Source of the DNA: Rikenellaceae bacterium
GTDB lineage: Bacteria > Bacteroidota > Bacteroidia > Bacteroidales > Rikenellaceae
NCBI GenBank assembly: GCA_031262465.1
Contig: JAISHQ010000018.1
Coordinates: forward strand, 1-59,708
Length of the DNA: 59,708 nt
Direction of reading: 5' to 3'
The notes beneath the pieces are model-generated. The model ran no database searches. It worked only from the letters and a program-made list of their open reading frames with translations, and was not told the DNA's origin. Positions 1 to 8,210 of the stretch are shown here, one piece after another; within the stretch, counting starts at the first letter, position 1, and each line of letters starts with the position of its first letter. The translations under genes were made by a program, and so were the position numbers.

Positions 1-155
1 AAATCGAGGAGCAAATTGCCGCGTTTACGACGAACGCCGAATTGCAATTGACCAAGAGCAACAAAGCAGCCGGAACCCGCGCCCGTAAAGCCGCTTTGGA
101 ACTGTCCAAGTTGCTGAAAGAGTTCCGTAAAGCATCTGTTGAAGCGGCGAAATAA
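1..155 (+). CDS. Histone H1-like protein, C-terminal part (5' end outside window)
   Basis: The reading frame entering at base 3 runs 50 codons to TAA at 153-155. The peptide is rich in Lys, Ala, Arg and Glu, with a stretch KSNKAAGTRARKA followed by a helix ending in LLKEFRKASVEAAK. This matches the short histone H1/Hc1-like nucleoid proteins of Bacteroidota, which are about 55-60 residues, so only a few residues are missing. It probably binds DNA in the nucleoid. The start and promoter lie outside the window. A hairpin terminator follows at 210-249. Confidence 0.7.
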   Translation, partial: IEEQIAAFTTNAELQLTKSNKAAGTRARKAALELSKLLKEFRKASVEAAK

Positions 156-209
156 CATTCGCTTCCTTATCCGAACAAAGCCTAAGAAATTCGTTTAACG
201 GAGAAATTC

Positions 210-249
210 AAAAACCGCCCCTGGCAGGGAGCGGTTTGTGCGGTTTTTT
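210..249 (+). terminator. Intrinsic terminator after the H1-like gene
   Basis: AAACCGC pairs with GCGGTTT around a GC-rich loop (210-237), and a second GCGGTTTTTT ends in a T run at 243-249. It lies between the H1-like gene and the MntA promoter. Confidence 0.6.
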
Positions 250-266
250 AGGGAGTCTCAAATAAA

Positions 267-298
267 TTTGGCTTGTCTCTCTCTTTTTACTATATTTG
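267..298 (+). promoter_or_regulatory. Bacteroidota-type promoter for mntA-hepT
   Basis: TTTG at 267-270, a 20-bp spacer, then TATATTTG at 291-298, an exact match to the TAnnTTTG -7 element. Transcription would begin near 303, giving a leader of about 20 nt before the ATG at 323. Confidence 0.75.
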
Positions 299-322
299 CA
301 AAGAGCATTAAAACACAACGTT

Positions 323-634
323 ATGAATCCGATCATCGCACAACACCTGCCCGAGTTGCTGGCACTTTGCAAAAAGTACCGCGTGGCGACGATGTACCTC
401 TTCGGGTCAGCCGCTACCGGAACATTCAACGAAAAGAGCGACTTTGACTTTCTAATTGCCTTTGAAGAGGGTTTGTCGTTCGAAGAGTATGCCGACAACT
501 ATTTCGAGCTGGCATGGGCTTTGGAGGAGTTGTTGGGCAGGGATGTCGATTTGGTAACTGAAAATTCACTATCCAATCCCTATTTTATCGCGAGTGTAGA
601 ACGCACCAAACAGTTAATTTATGCAGCAGCGTGA
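323..634 (+). CDS. mntA: MntA-type antitoxin, minimal nucleotidyltransferase
   Basis: 103 residues. The nucleotidyltransferase signature GSx10DxD is complete: G28-S29, then D40 and D42 in FGSAATGTFNEKSDFDFLI. In characterised type VII toxin-antitoxin pairs MntA is an AMP-transferase that modifies a tyrosine of its HEPN partner and silences it. The start at 323 is preferred over an in-frame ATG at 296 because 296 lies inside the -7 element. The gene overlaps the downstream HEPN gene by 14 nt, as expected for a translationally coupled pair. A solitary MNT-fold protein is the alternative, but the neighbour argues against it. Confidence 0.88.
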   Translation: MNPIIAQHLPELLALCKKYRVATMYLFGSAATGTFNEKSDFDFLIAFEEGLSFEEYADNYFELAWALEELLGRDVDLVTENSLSNPYFIASVERTKQLIYAAA

Positions 635-971
635 AGATATAAACAAATCCCTGCTTGATATTCGGGAAGCCATAGAGTCAATCGACGGGTATTTGTCTGA
701 ATTTCTCGGCGAAAAGCGCGACTTTAACCTTTACAAGCAAAAGAAGTTCTTGCGCCGTTGCATTGAACGGGAGTTGGAAATCATTGGAGAGGCCGCCGGT
801 AGACTTCTGCTCGCCGACCCTGATATCCGCATTGATAACGCCCGAAAAATTGTTGATTTGCGTAACAGGATTATTCATGGTTACGACAAGGTGAACGACG
901 TAATTATTTGGGGTATCCTCTTCAACCACCTTCCGAAACTCAAAGAAGACATTGATAAACTGCTGAAATAG
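621..971 (+). CDS. hepT: HepT-like HEPN toxin ribonuclease
   Basis: 116 residues, a size typical of DUF86/HepT proteins. The catalytic RX4HXY motif is visible as R81-NRII-H86-G-Y88. In studied systems the Arg and His form the RNase site at the dimer interface and the Tyr is the residue AMPylated by MntA. The ATG lies inside the 3' end of mntA. All key residues are present, so the toxin is probably functional and held in check by the adjacent MntA. No phage or integrase gene is nearby. Confidence 0.87.
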   Translation: MQQREDINKSLLDIREAIESIDGYLSEFLGEKRDFNLYKQKKFLRRCIERELEIIGEAAGRLLLADPDIRIDNARKIVDLRNRIIHGYDKVNDVIIWGILFNHLPKLKEDIDKLLK

Positions 972-986
972 CTACGCACCGCATAA

Positions 987-1026
987 AAAAAAACGTGCAA
1001 ACCCTGTCGGTTTGCACGTTTTTTAT
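987..1026. terminator. Bidirectional terminator between hepT and the Ser-rich protein gene
   Basis: AACGTGCAAACC and GGTTTGCACGTT pair around a short loop, with an A run on the left and a T run on the right. The two flanking genes converge, so one hairpin can serve both. Confidence 0.8.
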
Positions 1027-1038
1027 GTTTATACCAAT

Positions 1039-2046
1039 TTATCGCCGGGAACCGGAACTGCTGCTGCGCGAGCCGGAGCTGCTGTTTCGGGACGAGGAGT
1101 TGCTCGAACGGGATGAAGAGCCACTCGAACGGGTACTGCTTCCGGACGAACGGGTGCTCGATTCAGATCGGCGGACGGACGACGACGAAGAGTTAGACGC
1201 ACTTCCGGCATTATTCTCACGTTGCGGTGCCGGACGCGCTTCAGAACGGCTCGGGGTAGAACTTTGTCCCGGACGCACATTGCCCGAATTGTTTCCTTGC
1301 TCCTGCGCGGGGCGCGCTTCGGAGCGGCTCGGTGCGGAGGAAGAACCGGGGGCCGGGCGAGTACCACTCGACGAGCCGGAACCCTGTCCCGGACGCACGT
1401 TGCCCGAATTGTTGTTCGGCCCCGGACGGGTGCCGTTCGATGAGCCGGAGGAAGAACTGCTGGGCGGACCGGGGCGGTTGTTTTGCGGCGGACGATAGTT
1501 CGGCCCCGGGCGATGGGGTGTTGGCGAGGGGCGGAAATACGACCAGCTGTGGTTGTACATCGGCGGCGGCATATTGGGATGGAGGCCGTAATAGTAATGT
1601 CCCCAATCGGAATAATAGCGGTCGAAACTCCCCAAAATCAGGTTAAACCGCGCCGACCCCAGCGGGATGCCCAGCCGGAGCGAAAGGGCGATCCAGTCGC
1701 GTGTTGAGGAGTCATAGTACCAATCCATGATGTACGAAAACGAGTTGCCCGTCCGGTAAGCCAACTCAGCCCCGAAGAGGATGTCGCTCGGCGAATAGCC
1801 CCGGCGCAGGTAACGGCGAACCTGTGAAGCGCGCAGGCCGTAATCGCGCACGATTTGGCGCACAAAACGATCCTCGTATTGCGCCGCATAGCTGTTGATG
1901 TTGAAGCCGTAGCGGTAAATATCGTCTTCGTAGGAGGTGTAATAATCGGGATAGAGGTCAAAATTGAAATTGATGTCGACCCCTTGTGCCGAAGCCCTGC
2001 CACTCAGGGCAACGGCGGCCAATAGACTAAAAAGTATCTTTTTCAT
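1039..2046 (-). CDS. Secreted protein with a long Ser/Arg/Pro/Gly/Asn-rich tail
   Basis: 335 residues. An N-terminal signal peptide (MKKILFSLLAAVALSGRASA) precedes an aromatic-rich domain of about 160 residues containing RQIVRDYGLRASQVRRYLRR and several Tyr/Trp pairs. From about residue 170 the protein is low complexity: Pro/Asn/Gly-rich, then repeated RPGQ, SRSEARPA, SSTRSSG and SSSRSS units to a final GSRR. I do not recognise a family for the folded part. The N-terminal domain may be anchored at the outer membrane or periplasm with a flexible basic tail, but that is inference. The gene converges on hepT and diverges from the porin gene. Confidence 0.75.
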   Translation of the reverse strand: MKKILFSLLAAVALSGRASAQGVDINFNFDLYPDYYTSYEDDIYRYGFNINSYAAQYEDRFVRQIVRDYGLRASQVRRYLRRGYSPSDILFGAELAYRTGNSFSYIMDWYYDSSTRDWIALSLRLGIPLGSARFNLILGSFDRYYSDWGHYYYGLHPNMPPPMYNHSWSYFRPSPTPHRPGPNYRPPQNNRPGPPSSSSSGSSNGTRPGPNNNSGNVRPGQGSGSSSGTRPAPGSSSAPSRSEARPAQEQGNNSGNVRPGQSSTPSRSEARPAPQRENNAGSASNSSSSSVRRSESSTRSSGSSTRSSGSSSRSSNSSSRNSSSGSRSSSSGSRR

Positions 2047-2092
2047 GGGTATCTAATTTAAGTTATTATAGAAACTTTGACGTTTCATTATA

Positions 2093-2099
2093 CAATATA
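2093..2099 (-). promoter_or_regulatory. Possible -7 element for the Ser-rich protein gene
   Basis: TATATTG on the minus strand (2099 to 2093), about 47 bp from the start codon at 2046. No clear -33 TTG at the expected distance. The rest of the 217-bp divergent gap holds an AT-rich part and a pyrimidine-rich stretch (2160-2200) with repeats of TCTCGTC. Confidence 0.35.
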
Positions 2100-2263
2100 A
2101 CGAAAAAAAACGAAATAAGTTACTTCGGCAGGGCGTAAAAAGCAAAAATTGCACCAGCCTCCTCTTTCGTCTCTCGTCCCTCGTCTTTAGTCTCTCGTCT
2201 GAAAAGCGGTTTTTCCAAAATTTTTACTACCTTTACCCCGTTTTTTACTGCTTTTTAAGCTGA

Positions 2264-4423
2264 ATGTCAACACACAAGAGAGAGATAAAACGGCTTTTCC
2301 GCCTCTTGGCAACGGGTTTGTTGCTGGTCTGCCTGAGTGGACAGGCCTGGGCGCAATTGGGGTTGCTTCAGCGTCTGTTGGGTAAAACGGAGACACCTTC
2401 GGGCGAGGCCGCCGATTCGACGAAGGTCGAAAAGGTGATTAAGCCGTTGGAGTCCTATTTTTTCGACGATTCGCTCCGAAGCCGCCAAATCTTCTCGTGG
2501 ACAGTACGTCCGGGCTATAACGTGATCGACACGCTGGCCGTTGACACCCTGCAAAGCCGTTTTGAGGTCGACTATCCCTTTATGATTCCCGACGTGGGGT
2601 CGGCCTATTTGGGCAATTTGGGGGGCGCGTCCCTGCTCCTCAACTACTTTGAACGCCCCGAGCGGCACGATTTCTCCTTCCTCAGCGCATACGACGCTTA
2701 CCTGATCACCCCCGAACGGGCACCCTATTTCAACACCAAACGCCCCTTTACCAACCTCTCTTGGTATATGTCCGGGCAGACCTCCCGCGCCGAGGAGCAG
2801 TTGCGGATAACCCACGCCCAAAACATATCGCCCTCAACGGGCTTCAACCTCTATTACCTGAACCGGGGCACCAAAGGCCTCTACCGTCGCCAACGGGCCA
2901 AGGACAAAAACCTCTCGCTGGCTTTCGGCCACACCGGCAAACGGTACTCACTCTTTGCGGGCTACATCTTCAACCGCGCCGAGGTGATCGAAAACGGCGG
3001 TATTCAGTGGGATAGCGCGTTGGGCGATTTGGAGATCACCCTGCCCGACAACATCCCGATTCGGCTGACCGACGCGAAAAACAACTTCCGAACCAACACC
3101 TTTTACGTCACACAGGCCTATGGCATCCCCCTGCAACGGGTGACCGATTTCGACCTGTCGATCGCCGACAAATCGTCGCTTTTCATCGGCCACGCCTTTG
3201 AATACAGCACGGGCCACCGCACCTACACCGACACCCGATCGGGCAGTCAGTTTCCGGAGGGAGACCCCTATAATACCGACCTGAAGACCACCTCGGTCAA
3301 CTATTACGACCATTGGTACATCAACAAAAATACGACGCTCGACTCCTTGAGCGAACGGCGGATCGACAACAAACTTTTCGTCCAGATTCAGCCCTGGAAC
3401 CGCGACGGAATCGTTGGAACGATCGACGGCGGGATCGGCTTCTCGATGCACCAATACTATGCGTCGAATATGCACGACGAATACATCTACGCCTCGCCCC
3501 AGAGCGTCGACAAGAGCGACACCTATCTTTACGGCTCGGTGCAGGGGAAGTTGCGCCGCTATGTCGGCTGGAGTGGGGGAGTCAACTACCATTTGGCAGG
3601 TTTTCGCAGTCAGGACATTCGGATTGATGCCCAATTGCAACTCAGCGCTTACATCCGCAACCGCCCCATCCGCCTGACTGTCTCCGGATTTATGGATAGC
3701 CACACGGCCGATTATTGGACACAGCACTACCTGTCGAACCACTTCATTTGGAACAACGACTTCTCGAAAGAGACCGAAACCCGCCTGCAAGCCCGGCTCG
3801 ACATCCCCTCGATCGGCCTCGAAGCGGGGGTATGGCAGAGCCTGACCACCGACAAAATTTACTATGGGTACGCCCCCGACAAAAACAGCGACGGTGCCGA
3901 AATCTATACGGTTCGACCCATTCAGGACAGCGGAAATACGCTGAGCGTGACGGGAGCCTACCTGATGAAAAATTTCACCCTCGGCATCCTCCACCTGAAC
4001 CACCGGGTGTTGTTCCAAAAAAGCTCCGACGATCTCGTTGTGCCGCTTCCGTTGGTGAGTGCCAATGCCTCCTATTACCTCGATTTCACTGTGGTACGCA
4101 ACGTCATGCAGATGCAGATCGGGGTTTCGGGGTACTATAACACCAAATATTATGCACCGGCCTACAACCCGGCCTTGATGCAGTTCCACAACCAAGATCG
4201 GTTTACCACCGACGCACAGGGCAATGCCCGCTCGCGCGAAATCGGCGATTACCCCTACCTCGATGTCTTTGTTTCGGCCAAATGGAAACGGATGCGGGTA
4301 TATGCCAAGTTCCAGCACGTCAACCAAGACCTGTTCGGAACACCCACCTATTTCAGCGTCCTGCACTATCCACTCAACCGGAGGATGTTGAAGTTTGGAT
4401 TTTCCTGGAGTTTTTACGACTAA
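2264..4423 (+). CDS. Putative outer-membrane porin, Porin_10 family
   Basis: 719 residues. A signal peptide ends near GQAWAQ. A linker with ESYFFDDSL follows, then a long series of amphipathic beta-strands with many Tyr/Asn/Asp turns, ending KFGFSWSFYD with an aromatic near the C-terminus as in outer-membrane barrels. Length and features such as NYFERPE and the N-terminal YPFMIPDVGSAYLGNLGG region fit the Bacteroidota putative porin family (Porin_10). The substrate is unknown. The next gene starts 30 bp downstream on the same strand, so they are probably co-transcribed. A weak -7 (TACCTTTA at 2228-2235) lies upstream. Confidence 0.8.
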   Translation: MSTHKREIKRLFRLLATGLLLVCLSGQAWAQLGLLQRLLGKTETPSGEAADSTKVEKVIKPLESYFFDDSLRSRQIFSWTVRPGYNVIDTLAVDTLQSRFEVDYPFMIPDVGSAYLGNLGGASLLLNYFERPERHDFSFLSAYDAYLITPERAPYFNTKRPFTNLSWYMSGQTSRAEEQLRITHAQNISPSTGFNLYYLNRGTKGLYRRQRAKDKNLSLAFGHTGKRYSLFAGYIFNRAEVIENGGIQWDSALGDLEITLPDNIPIRLTDAKNNFRTNTFYVTQAYGIPLQRVTDFDLSIADKSSLFIGHAFEYSTGHRTYTDTRSGSQFPEGDPYNTDLKTTSVNYYDHWYINKNTTLDSLSERRIDNKLFVQIQPWNRDGIVGTIDGGIGFSMHQYYASNMHDEYIYASPQSVDKSDTYLYGSVQGKLRRYVGWSGGVNYHLAGFRSQDIRIDAQLQLSAYIRNRPIRLTVSGFMDSHTADYWTQHYLSNHFIWNNDFSKETETRLQARLDIPSIGLEAGVWQSLTTDKIYYGYAPDKNSDGAEIYTVRPIQDSGNTLSVTGAYLMKNFTLGILHLNHRVLFQKSSDDLVVPLPLVSANASYYLDFTVVRNVMQMQIGVSGYYNTKYYAPAYNPALMQFHNQDRFTTDAQGNARSREIGDYPYLDVFVSAKWKRMRVYAKFQHVNQDLFGTPTYFSVLHYPLNRRMLKFGFSWSFYD

Positions 4424-4453
4424 CTCCGGCAAGTTGAACGAATAAAAAAAAGC

Positions 4454-5815
4454 ATGATTCAAAAAACGAAACAGACCCTTTTTCTTCTTTTAGCTCTTTC
4501 CCTTTTCTCGCACTGCGCCCTGCAACAACCCGATGCCGAGGCGGCAGAGGGTCAACCCCTGCTGACCGTGGCGATGGATCTCGCCATGCCGGGCTATTTT
4601 ACCTTCAACGGCCAATCGTTAGGGCTAACCTACGACCTGTTAGACGCTTATGCCCAATCGCAGGGCAAAAAACTGCAAATCGTCTCCGAAAACACACCCA
4701 AAGCCTACCGCAAACAGCTGACCAAAGGCCATTTGGATATGGTGGCCACGCTCGATGCCGACAACCTCGACGAGCGGCAGACCCTTGTTCCGCTCTACGA
4801 GACCTCTTATGTGGTGCTGACCACCCGGCGGACGGCTCGCACGTTAGAAAATCCCGACTCTTGGGAGTCGCTCCGGGGGAAAAATACCCTCTTTTCGCAA
4901 GGCTTTATCCACACCCAATCGTGCGACCGGTTGCTCGACTCGTTGCCGACGGCTCGCTTTACCGCCTCACGCCGCAACACCTTCGAACTCTTAGAAAAAC
5001 TGATTAACGGCGAGTACGACTTCCTGATCTGCGAACAGAGCGAGGCGCAATTGGGGTGCGCGATGATCTTGAATATCGAACAAATCCACCGCTTCGACGA
5101 ACCCGTTCCGGTCTGCATGATCCTCGACAACCGCCGCCCCGAAGAGAGCCGCCGGTTTGTCAGCTGGCTTCGCGGGTTTCAGCAAACGGAGGCTTCACGC
5201 GACTTGCAGGCGCTCTATTTCGAGCGAGGCATCTACCAGCGTATCGTCTCCGGCGGAATCCGGAACCGCGCCGCCGGGGCACTCTCAGTCTACGACGAAC
5301 TCTTTCAGCGCGTGGCCGGGGAGGAGGGTCTCGATTGGAAACTGCTCTCGGCCATCGCGTACAGCGAATCGAAATACAACGCCTATCTGGTCTCCCCGCG
5401 CGGGGCACGGGGCATCATGCAGATCATGCCCGCCACGGCCAAAGCCTTTCATGTCCCGGTCGAAGAGCTGATGAACCCGGAGGTCAATGTGCGGGTGGGT
5501 GCCCAGCTCGTGCGAAAAATCCGCCAATCGCTCCAATTTTCAGCCGACACCCCGACCGCCGACCGCAACGCCATGTTGTTGGCCTGTTACAACGGCGGCA
5601 TCGGCCACGTGATGGATGCCCGGCGGCTCGCCGAGAAATACGGCGCGAACCCCGACTCGTGGGACGACGTGGCGCAATACCTGCGCCTGAAGGCTCAGCC
5701 CGAGTACGCCCAGGACGAAGTGGTGCAGTGCGGAGCGTTCAACGGTGCCGCCCAGACGATCAATTTTGTCAACCACGTCACCCGAAACTTTTACGCATAC
5801 GGCGGGAAAAGGTAA
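4454..5815 (+). CDS. mltF: MltF-type membrane-bound lytic transglycosylase (lipoprotein)
   Basis: 453 residues. A lipoprotein signal peptide ends LFSHC, so the mature protein would be lipidated at Cys21. Residues about 35-265 form a periplasmic substrate-binding-like domain (SBP_bac_3: VAMDLAMPGYFTF, LGLTYDLLDAYA). Residues about 280-400 form the SLT goose-lysozyme domain, with catalytic Glu305 in AIAYSESKYN and the following SPRGARGIMQIMP and ACYNGG motifs. This two-domain order is that of MltF, which cleaves peptidoglycan with formation of 1,6-anhydro ends. It is probably attached to the outer membrane. Confidence 0.9.
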   Translation: MIQKTKQTLFLLLALSLFSHCALQQPDAEAAEGQPLLTVAMDLAMPGYFTFNGQSLGLTYDLLDAYAQSQGKKLQIVSENTPKAYRKQLTKGHLDMVATLDADNLDERQTLVPLYETSYVVLTTRRTARTLENPDSWESLRGKNTLFSQGFIHTQSCDRLLDSLPTARFTASRRNTFELLEKLINGEYDFLICEQSEAQLGCAMILNIEQIHRFDEPVPVCMILDNRRPEESRRFVSWLRGFQQTEASRDLQALYFERGIYQRIVSGGIRNRAAGALSVYDELFQRVAGEEGLDWKLLSAIAYSESKYNAYLVSPRGARGIMQIMPATAKAFHVPVEELMNPEVNVRVGAQLVRKIRQSLQFSADTPTADRNAMLLACYNGGIGHVMDARRLAEKYGANPDSWDDVAQYLRLKAQPEYAQDEVVQCGAFNGAAQTINFVNHVTRNFYAYGGKR

Positions 5816-5823
5816 TTTTTGGT

Positions 5824-5831
5824 TACCTTTA
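5824..5831 (+). promoter_or_regulatory. Possible -7 element for pssA
   Basis: TACCTTTA, 35 bp before the pssA ATG. It matches the -7 except for the final base, and no -33 TTG is at the right distance. Confidence 0.4.
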
Positions 5832-5865
5832 CCATATAATAAAGGGAATTTCTAAAACCGTTGCC

Positions 5866-6567
5866 ATGAAGATCAAACTTTTTACCCTGCCCAATGCGAT
5901 CACCTGCCTCAATTTGGCCGCCGGATGTGTGGCGATCGAGCGCGCTTTTGCCGGAGATTTCGGCGGGGCATTCGTGTGGGTCGTCGTGGCCGCCGTGATG
6001 GATTTTCTCGACGGTCTGGTTGCCAGGTTGTTACACGCCTATTCCGAAACGGGAAAAGAACTCGATTCGCTGGCCGACACGGTCAGCTTCGGAGCGGCTC
6101 CGGCCTTTGTGCTCTTCAACCTCTTGCGGCAGAGCGGTTTCTCGGGGTGGGAACCATGGTTGGTTTTCGTTGTCGCATTGTTTTCGGCCCTGCGGCTGGC
6201 CAAATTCAACGTCGACACCCGGCAGTCGACCGAATTTATCGGCCTGCCGACCCCGGCCAATGCCCTGCTCATCGTCTCGCTCATTTTCCTGATCGGCACC
6301 CCGGAGGGCAAGCCGTTGGCATTCCTGCTCTCCTGTCCGTGGTACCTAATCGGGTTGGCCCTCGCTCTTTCGGCCTTGCTGGTCAGCGAAATACCCATGT
6401 TCAGCCTGAAATTCAAATCGCTGGGCTGGCGAGAAAACAAAATACGATACATTTTTTTGGGACTGTCGCTCCTGCTCCTCGTTCTCTCCCTCTTCGGCTG
6501 GTGGATGTACGCCCCCCCGATGATCCTTGTGCTTTATATCCTGCTATCGCTCATTAAAGAATTATGA
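5866..6567 (+). CDS. pssA: CDP-diacylglycerol-serine O-phosphatidyltransferase
   Basis: 233 residues, an integral membrane protein with 6-8 hydrophobic segments. The CDP-alcohol phosphotransferase motif DGx2ARx8Gx3Dx3D is complete, beginning at Asp49 (DGLVAR, then GKELDSLAD). The enzyme condenses CDP-diacylglycerol with serine to give phosphatidylserine, the precursor of phosphatidylethanolamine. The frame is open upstream to 5056, but that part is a shadow of mltF; the ATG at 5866 gives the usual N-terminus (LPNAITCLN). Its TGA stop (6565-6567) lies inside the left arm of repeat R1. Confidence 0.92.
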   Translation: MKIKLFTLPNAITCLNLAAGCVAIERAFAGDFGGAFVWVVVAAVMDFLDGLVARLLHAYSETGKELDSLADTVSFGAAPAFVLFNLLRQSGFSGWEPWLVFVVALFSALRLAKFNVDTRQSTEFIGLPTPANALLIVSLIFLIGTPEGKPLAFLLSCPWYLIGLALALSALLVSEIPMFSLKFKSLGWRENKIRYIFLGLSLLLLVLSLFGWWMYAPPMILVLYILLSLIKEL

Positions 6568-6660
6568 ATTATAAATTATGAATTATGAATTGGGGCTTCG
6601 CCACGCAAAAATGCAAGGCCGAGCCAAGACAAATAATTCATAATTCATAATTTATAATTT
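6560..6660 (+). repeat. R1 palindromic element, copy 1
   Basis: Two AT-rich arms of about 26 bp built from 9-10-bp units (AATTATGAATT and AATTCATAATT) flank a core starting GGGGCTTCGCC and ending AGACAA. The core recurs inverted at 44758-44851. The stop codons of both convergent neighbours (pssA and the flippase) fall inside the arms. No ORF; the size and form are MITE-like. Confidence 0.8.
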
Positions 6661-8082
6661 CCTGAAAATCTGCCTTATATCTGCCCACTCTTTCATGCCG
6701 AACAGGCGGGTCAGGGCGAGGTAGAGGGCGATTCCGGCGGCGAGTTGGGAGATCAACAGGTAGAGCGGGGAGGTAATCACCAGCCCTAACGGCCAAATCG
6801 CCGCGCCCATCCCGACAGCCAATGCGGTATAGGGGAGCACATCGCGCAACTGGTCGACCCAGCGGTACCCCAAAATGCGCGAGGAGACCGTCCCATAGCT
6901 GATAAAAACAAGGATTTTGGCCGCCACGTCCGACAGGATGGCCACCTGCAACCCATAACGGATGGTGGCGTACAGGAAGGCGATGAGCAACAGGGCATCG
7001 GTGATGTCTAAGGCCAGTGTGATGTCCGACCTCCCTTTGACTTTCAGCGCCCGGCCGTGCATATTATTCAGTGTGGCGACCATGCCTGAGAGGCAGAGCA
7101 GGCGGATGTAGGGCACCGACGGAAGCCATTTGGCGGTCAGGACAACCTCGACCATCGGCTGGGCCACGACAATTAGGCCGACGAGGGCGGGAAAGAGCAG
7201 AAAGGAGATCGAACGCTGGGATTTGCGGAACGCCTCCCGGAAACGTTCGGGTTGGTCTTGCAGTTGCGCCAGCATGACCACGATCGCATTGCCGAACGTG
7301 TGGCTCAGAAAACCCGTCGCGGTTTCTTTGATCTTGTTGGCTCGGTCGTAGGCACCCAATTGAGCCTGAGAGACATAACGCCCCAGCGCGGTGGTATAAA
7401 AATTAGCCGACACGGTATTGGCCAGACTGCCGGCGATCAGTTTCGAGGAGAATCCCAACATCTCCCGTGCCGATGCCCAGCTGAAGATCAGGCGGGGCCG
7501 CCACGCCGAAAGCATCCACAGGATCAGCGTTTTGGAGACCGACTGAATCAAAATCTGCGCCACCAAAGCCCATACGCCATAGCCCAACAAGGCCAGCACG
7601 ACCACCGCCACCCCGGAGATAAAGACCGAGAGCACGTTGGCGCGCGCCAAGTGGCGGAAATTCGACTGTTTGATTAACAGGGTCGACTGAATTAGCCCCA
7701 ACGAGGAGAAGACGACCGACAGAAATTCAACCCGAGCGATCGCGGTCAGTTCAGCCGACTCTTTGTACCACGCGATCCAAGGCGAAAGGGCAAACAAGAC
7801 GAGGTAAAAAATCGCTCCCAAGCCGAAATTGAACCAAAACACGGTGTTGTAATCGCGCTCCGAGGCATCGGTTTTTCGGATCAATGCCACCGAAAGCCCC
7901 CCCTCGGAGAGGATGTTGGCGATGGCGACAAAAAGGGTCAGCGGAGCGATCATCCCGAACTGCTCCGGGGCCAACAGGCGCATGGTGACGATGCCCACCA
8001 CCAGCTGCAACCCCTGTTGCCCCGCCTTGTCGAGCGCGCTCCAAAGAATCGCTTTGGTGGTACTTTGCTTCAGATCGGACAT
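6652..8082 (-). CDS. Polysaccharide flippase, MOP superfamily (Wzx/WzxC-like)
   Basis: 476 residues with about 12-14 hydrophobic segments across its length. The N-terminus (TTKAILWSALDKAGQQGLQLVVGIVTMRLLAPEQFG, quoted in part) is typical of oligosaccharide flippases that move lipid-linked glycans across the inner membrane. No glycan-assembly cluster surrounds it, so the substrate is unknown. The last codons and TAA (6652-6654) are supplied by repeat R1. A minus-strand -7 (TATATTTG at 8113-8106) lies about 25 bp upstream of the start. Confidence 0.85.
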   Translation of the reverse strand: MSDLKQSTTKAILWSALDKAGQQGLQLVVGIVTMRLLAPEQFGMIAPLTLFVAIANILSEGGLSVALIRKTDASERDYNTVFWFNFGLGAIFYLVLFALSPWIAWYKESAELTAIARVEFLSVVFSSLGLIQSTLLIKQSNFRHLARANVLSVFISGVAVVVLALLGYGVWALVAQILIQSVSKTLILWMLSAWRPRLIFSWASAREMLGFSSKLIAGSLANTVSANFYTTALGRYVSQAQLGAYDRANKIKETATGFLSHTFGNAIVVMLAQLQDQPERFREAFRKSQRSISFLLFPALVGLIVVAQPMVEVVLTAKWLPSVPYIRLLCLSGMVATLNNMHGRALKVKGRSDITLALDITDALLLIAFLYATIRYGLQVAILSDVAAKILVFISYGTVSSRILGYRWVDQLRDVLPYTALAVGMGAAIWPLGLVITSPLYLLISQLAAGIALYLALTRLFGMKEWADIRQIFRKL

Positions 8083-8105
8083 CTATTTCCCCTTGCTTTT
8101 TCGTA

Positions 8106-8142
8106 CAAATATACGTAATTCGGCGAAATATTTGCTACCTTG
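8106..8142. promoter_or_regulatory. Divergent promoter region, flippase and C11 peptidase
   Basis: On the minus strand TATATTTG (8113-8106) faces the flippase. On the plus strand TACCTTG (8136-8142) faces the peptidase. The two -7 elements are about 22 bp apart, so polymerases would compete for this spot. The -33 parts are not clear. Confidence 0.5.
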
Positions 8143-8210
8143 CGCCTTGTTTGCCCGCGCAATATCGGGCAGAGGAATTGCGTTTTTATGACATTAAGAA
8201 AGCATTGACG

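Noticed and set aside
995..1498. Plus-strand ORF of 167 residues with repeats such as LLREPELLFRDEELLERDEE
   Set aside because: Mirror image of the Ser/Arg-rich repeats of the real minus-strand gene; no signal, no start context, overlaps the terminator.
2948..4462. 504-residue minus-strand ORF
   Set aside because: Shadow of the porin gene; composition (Val/Gly/Asp-rich without domains) is that of an antisense frame.
5056..5865. Upstream in-frame extension of pssA
   Set aside because: Antisense-like Arg/Pro-rich peptide overlapping mltF; PssA homologues begin at the ATG at 5866.
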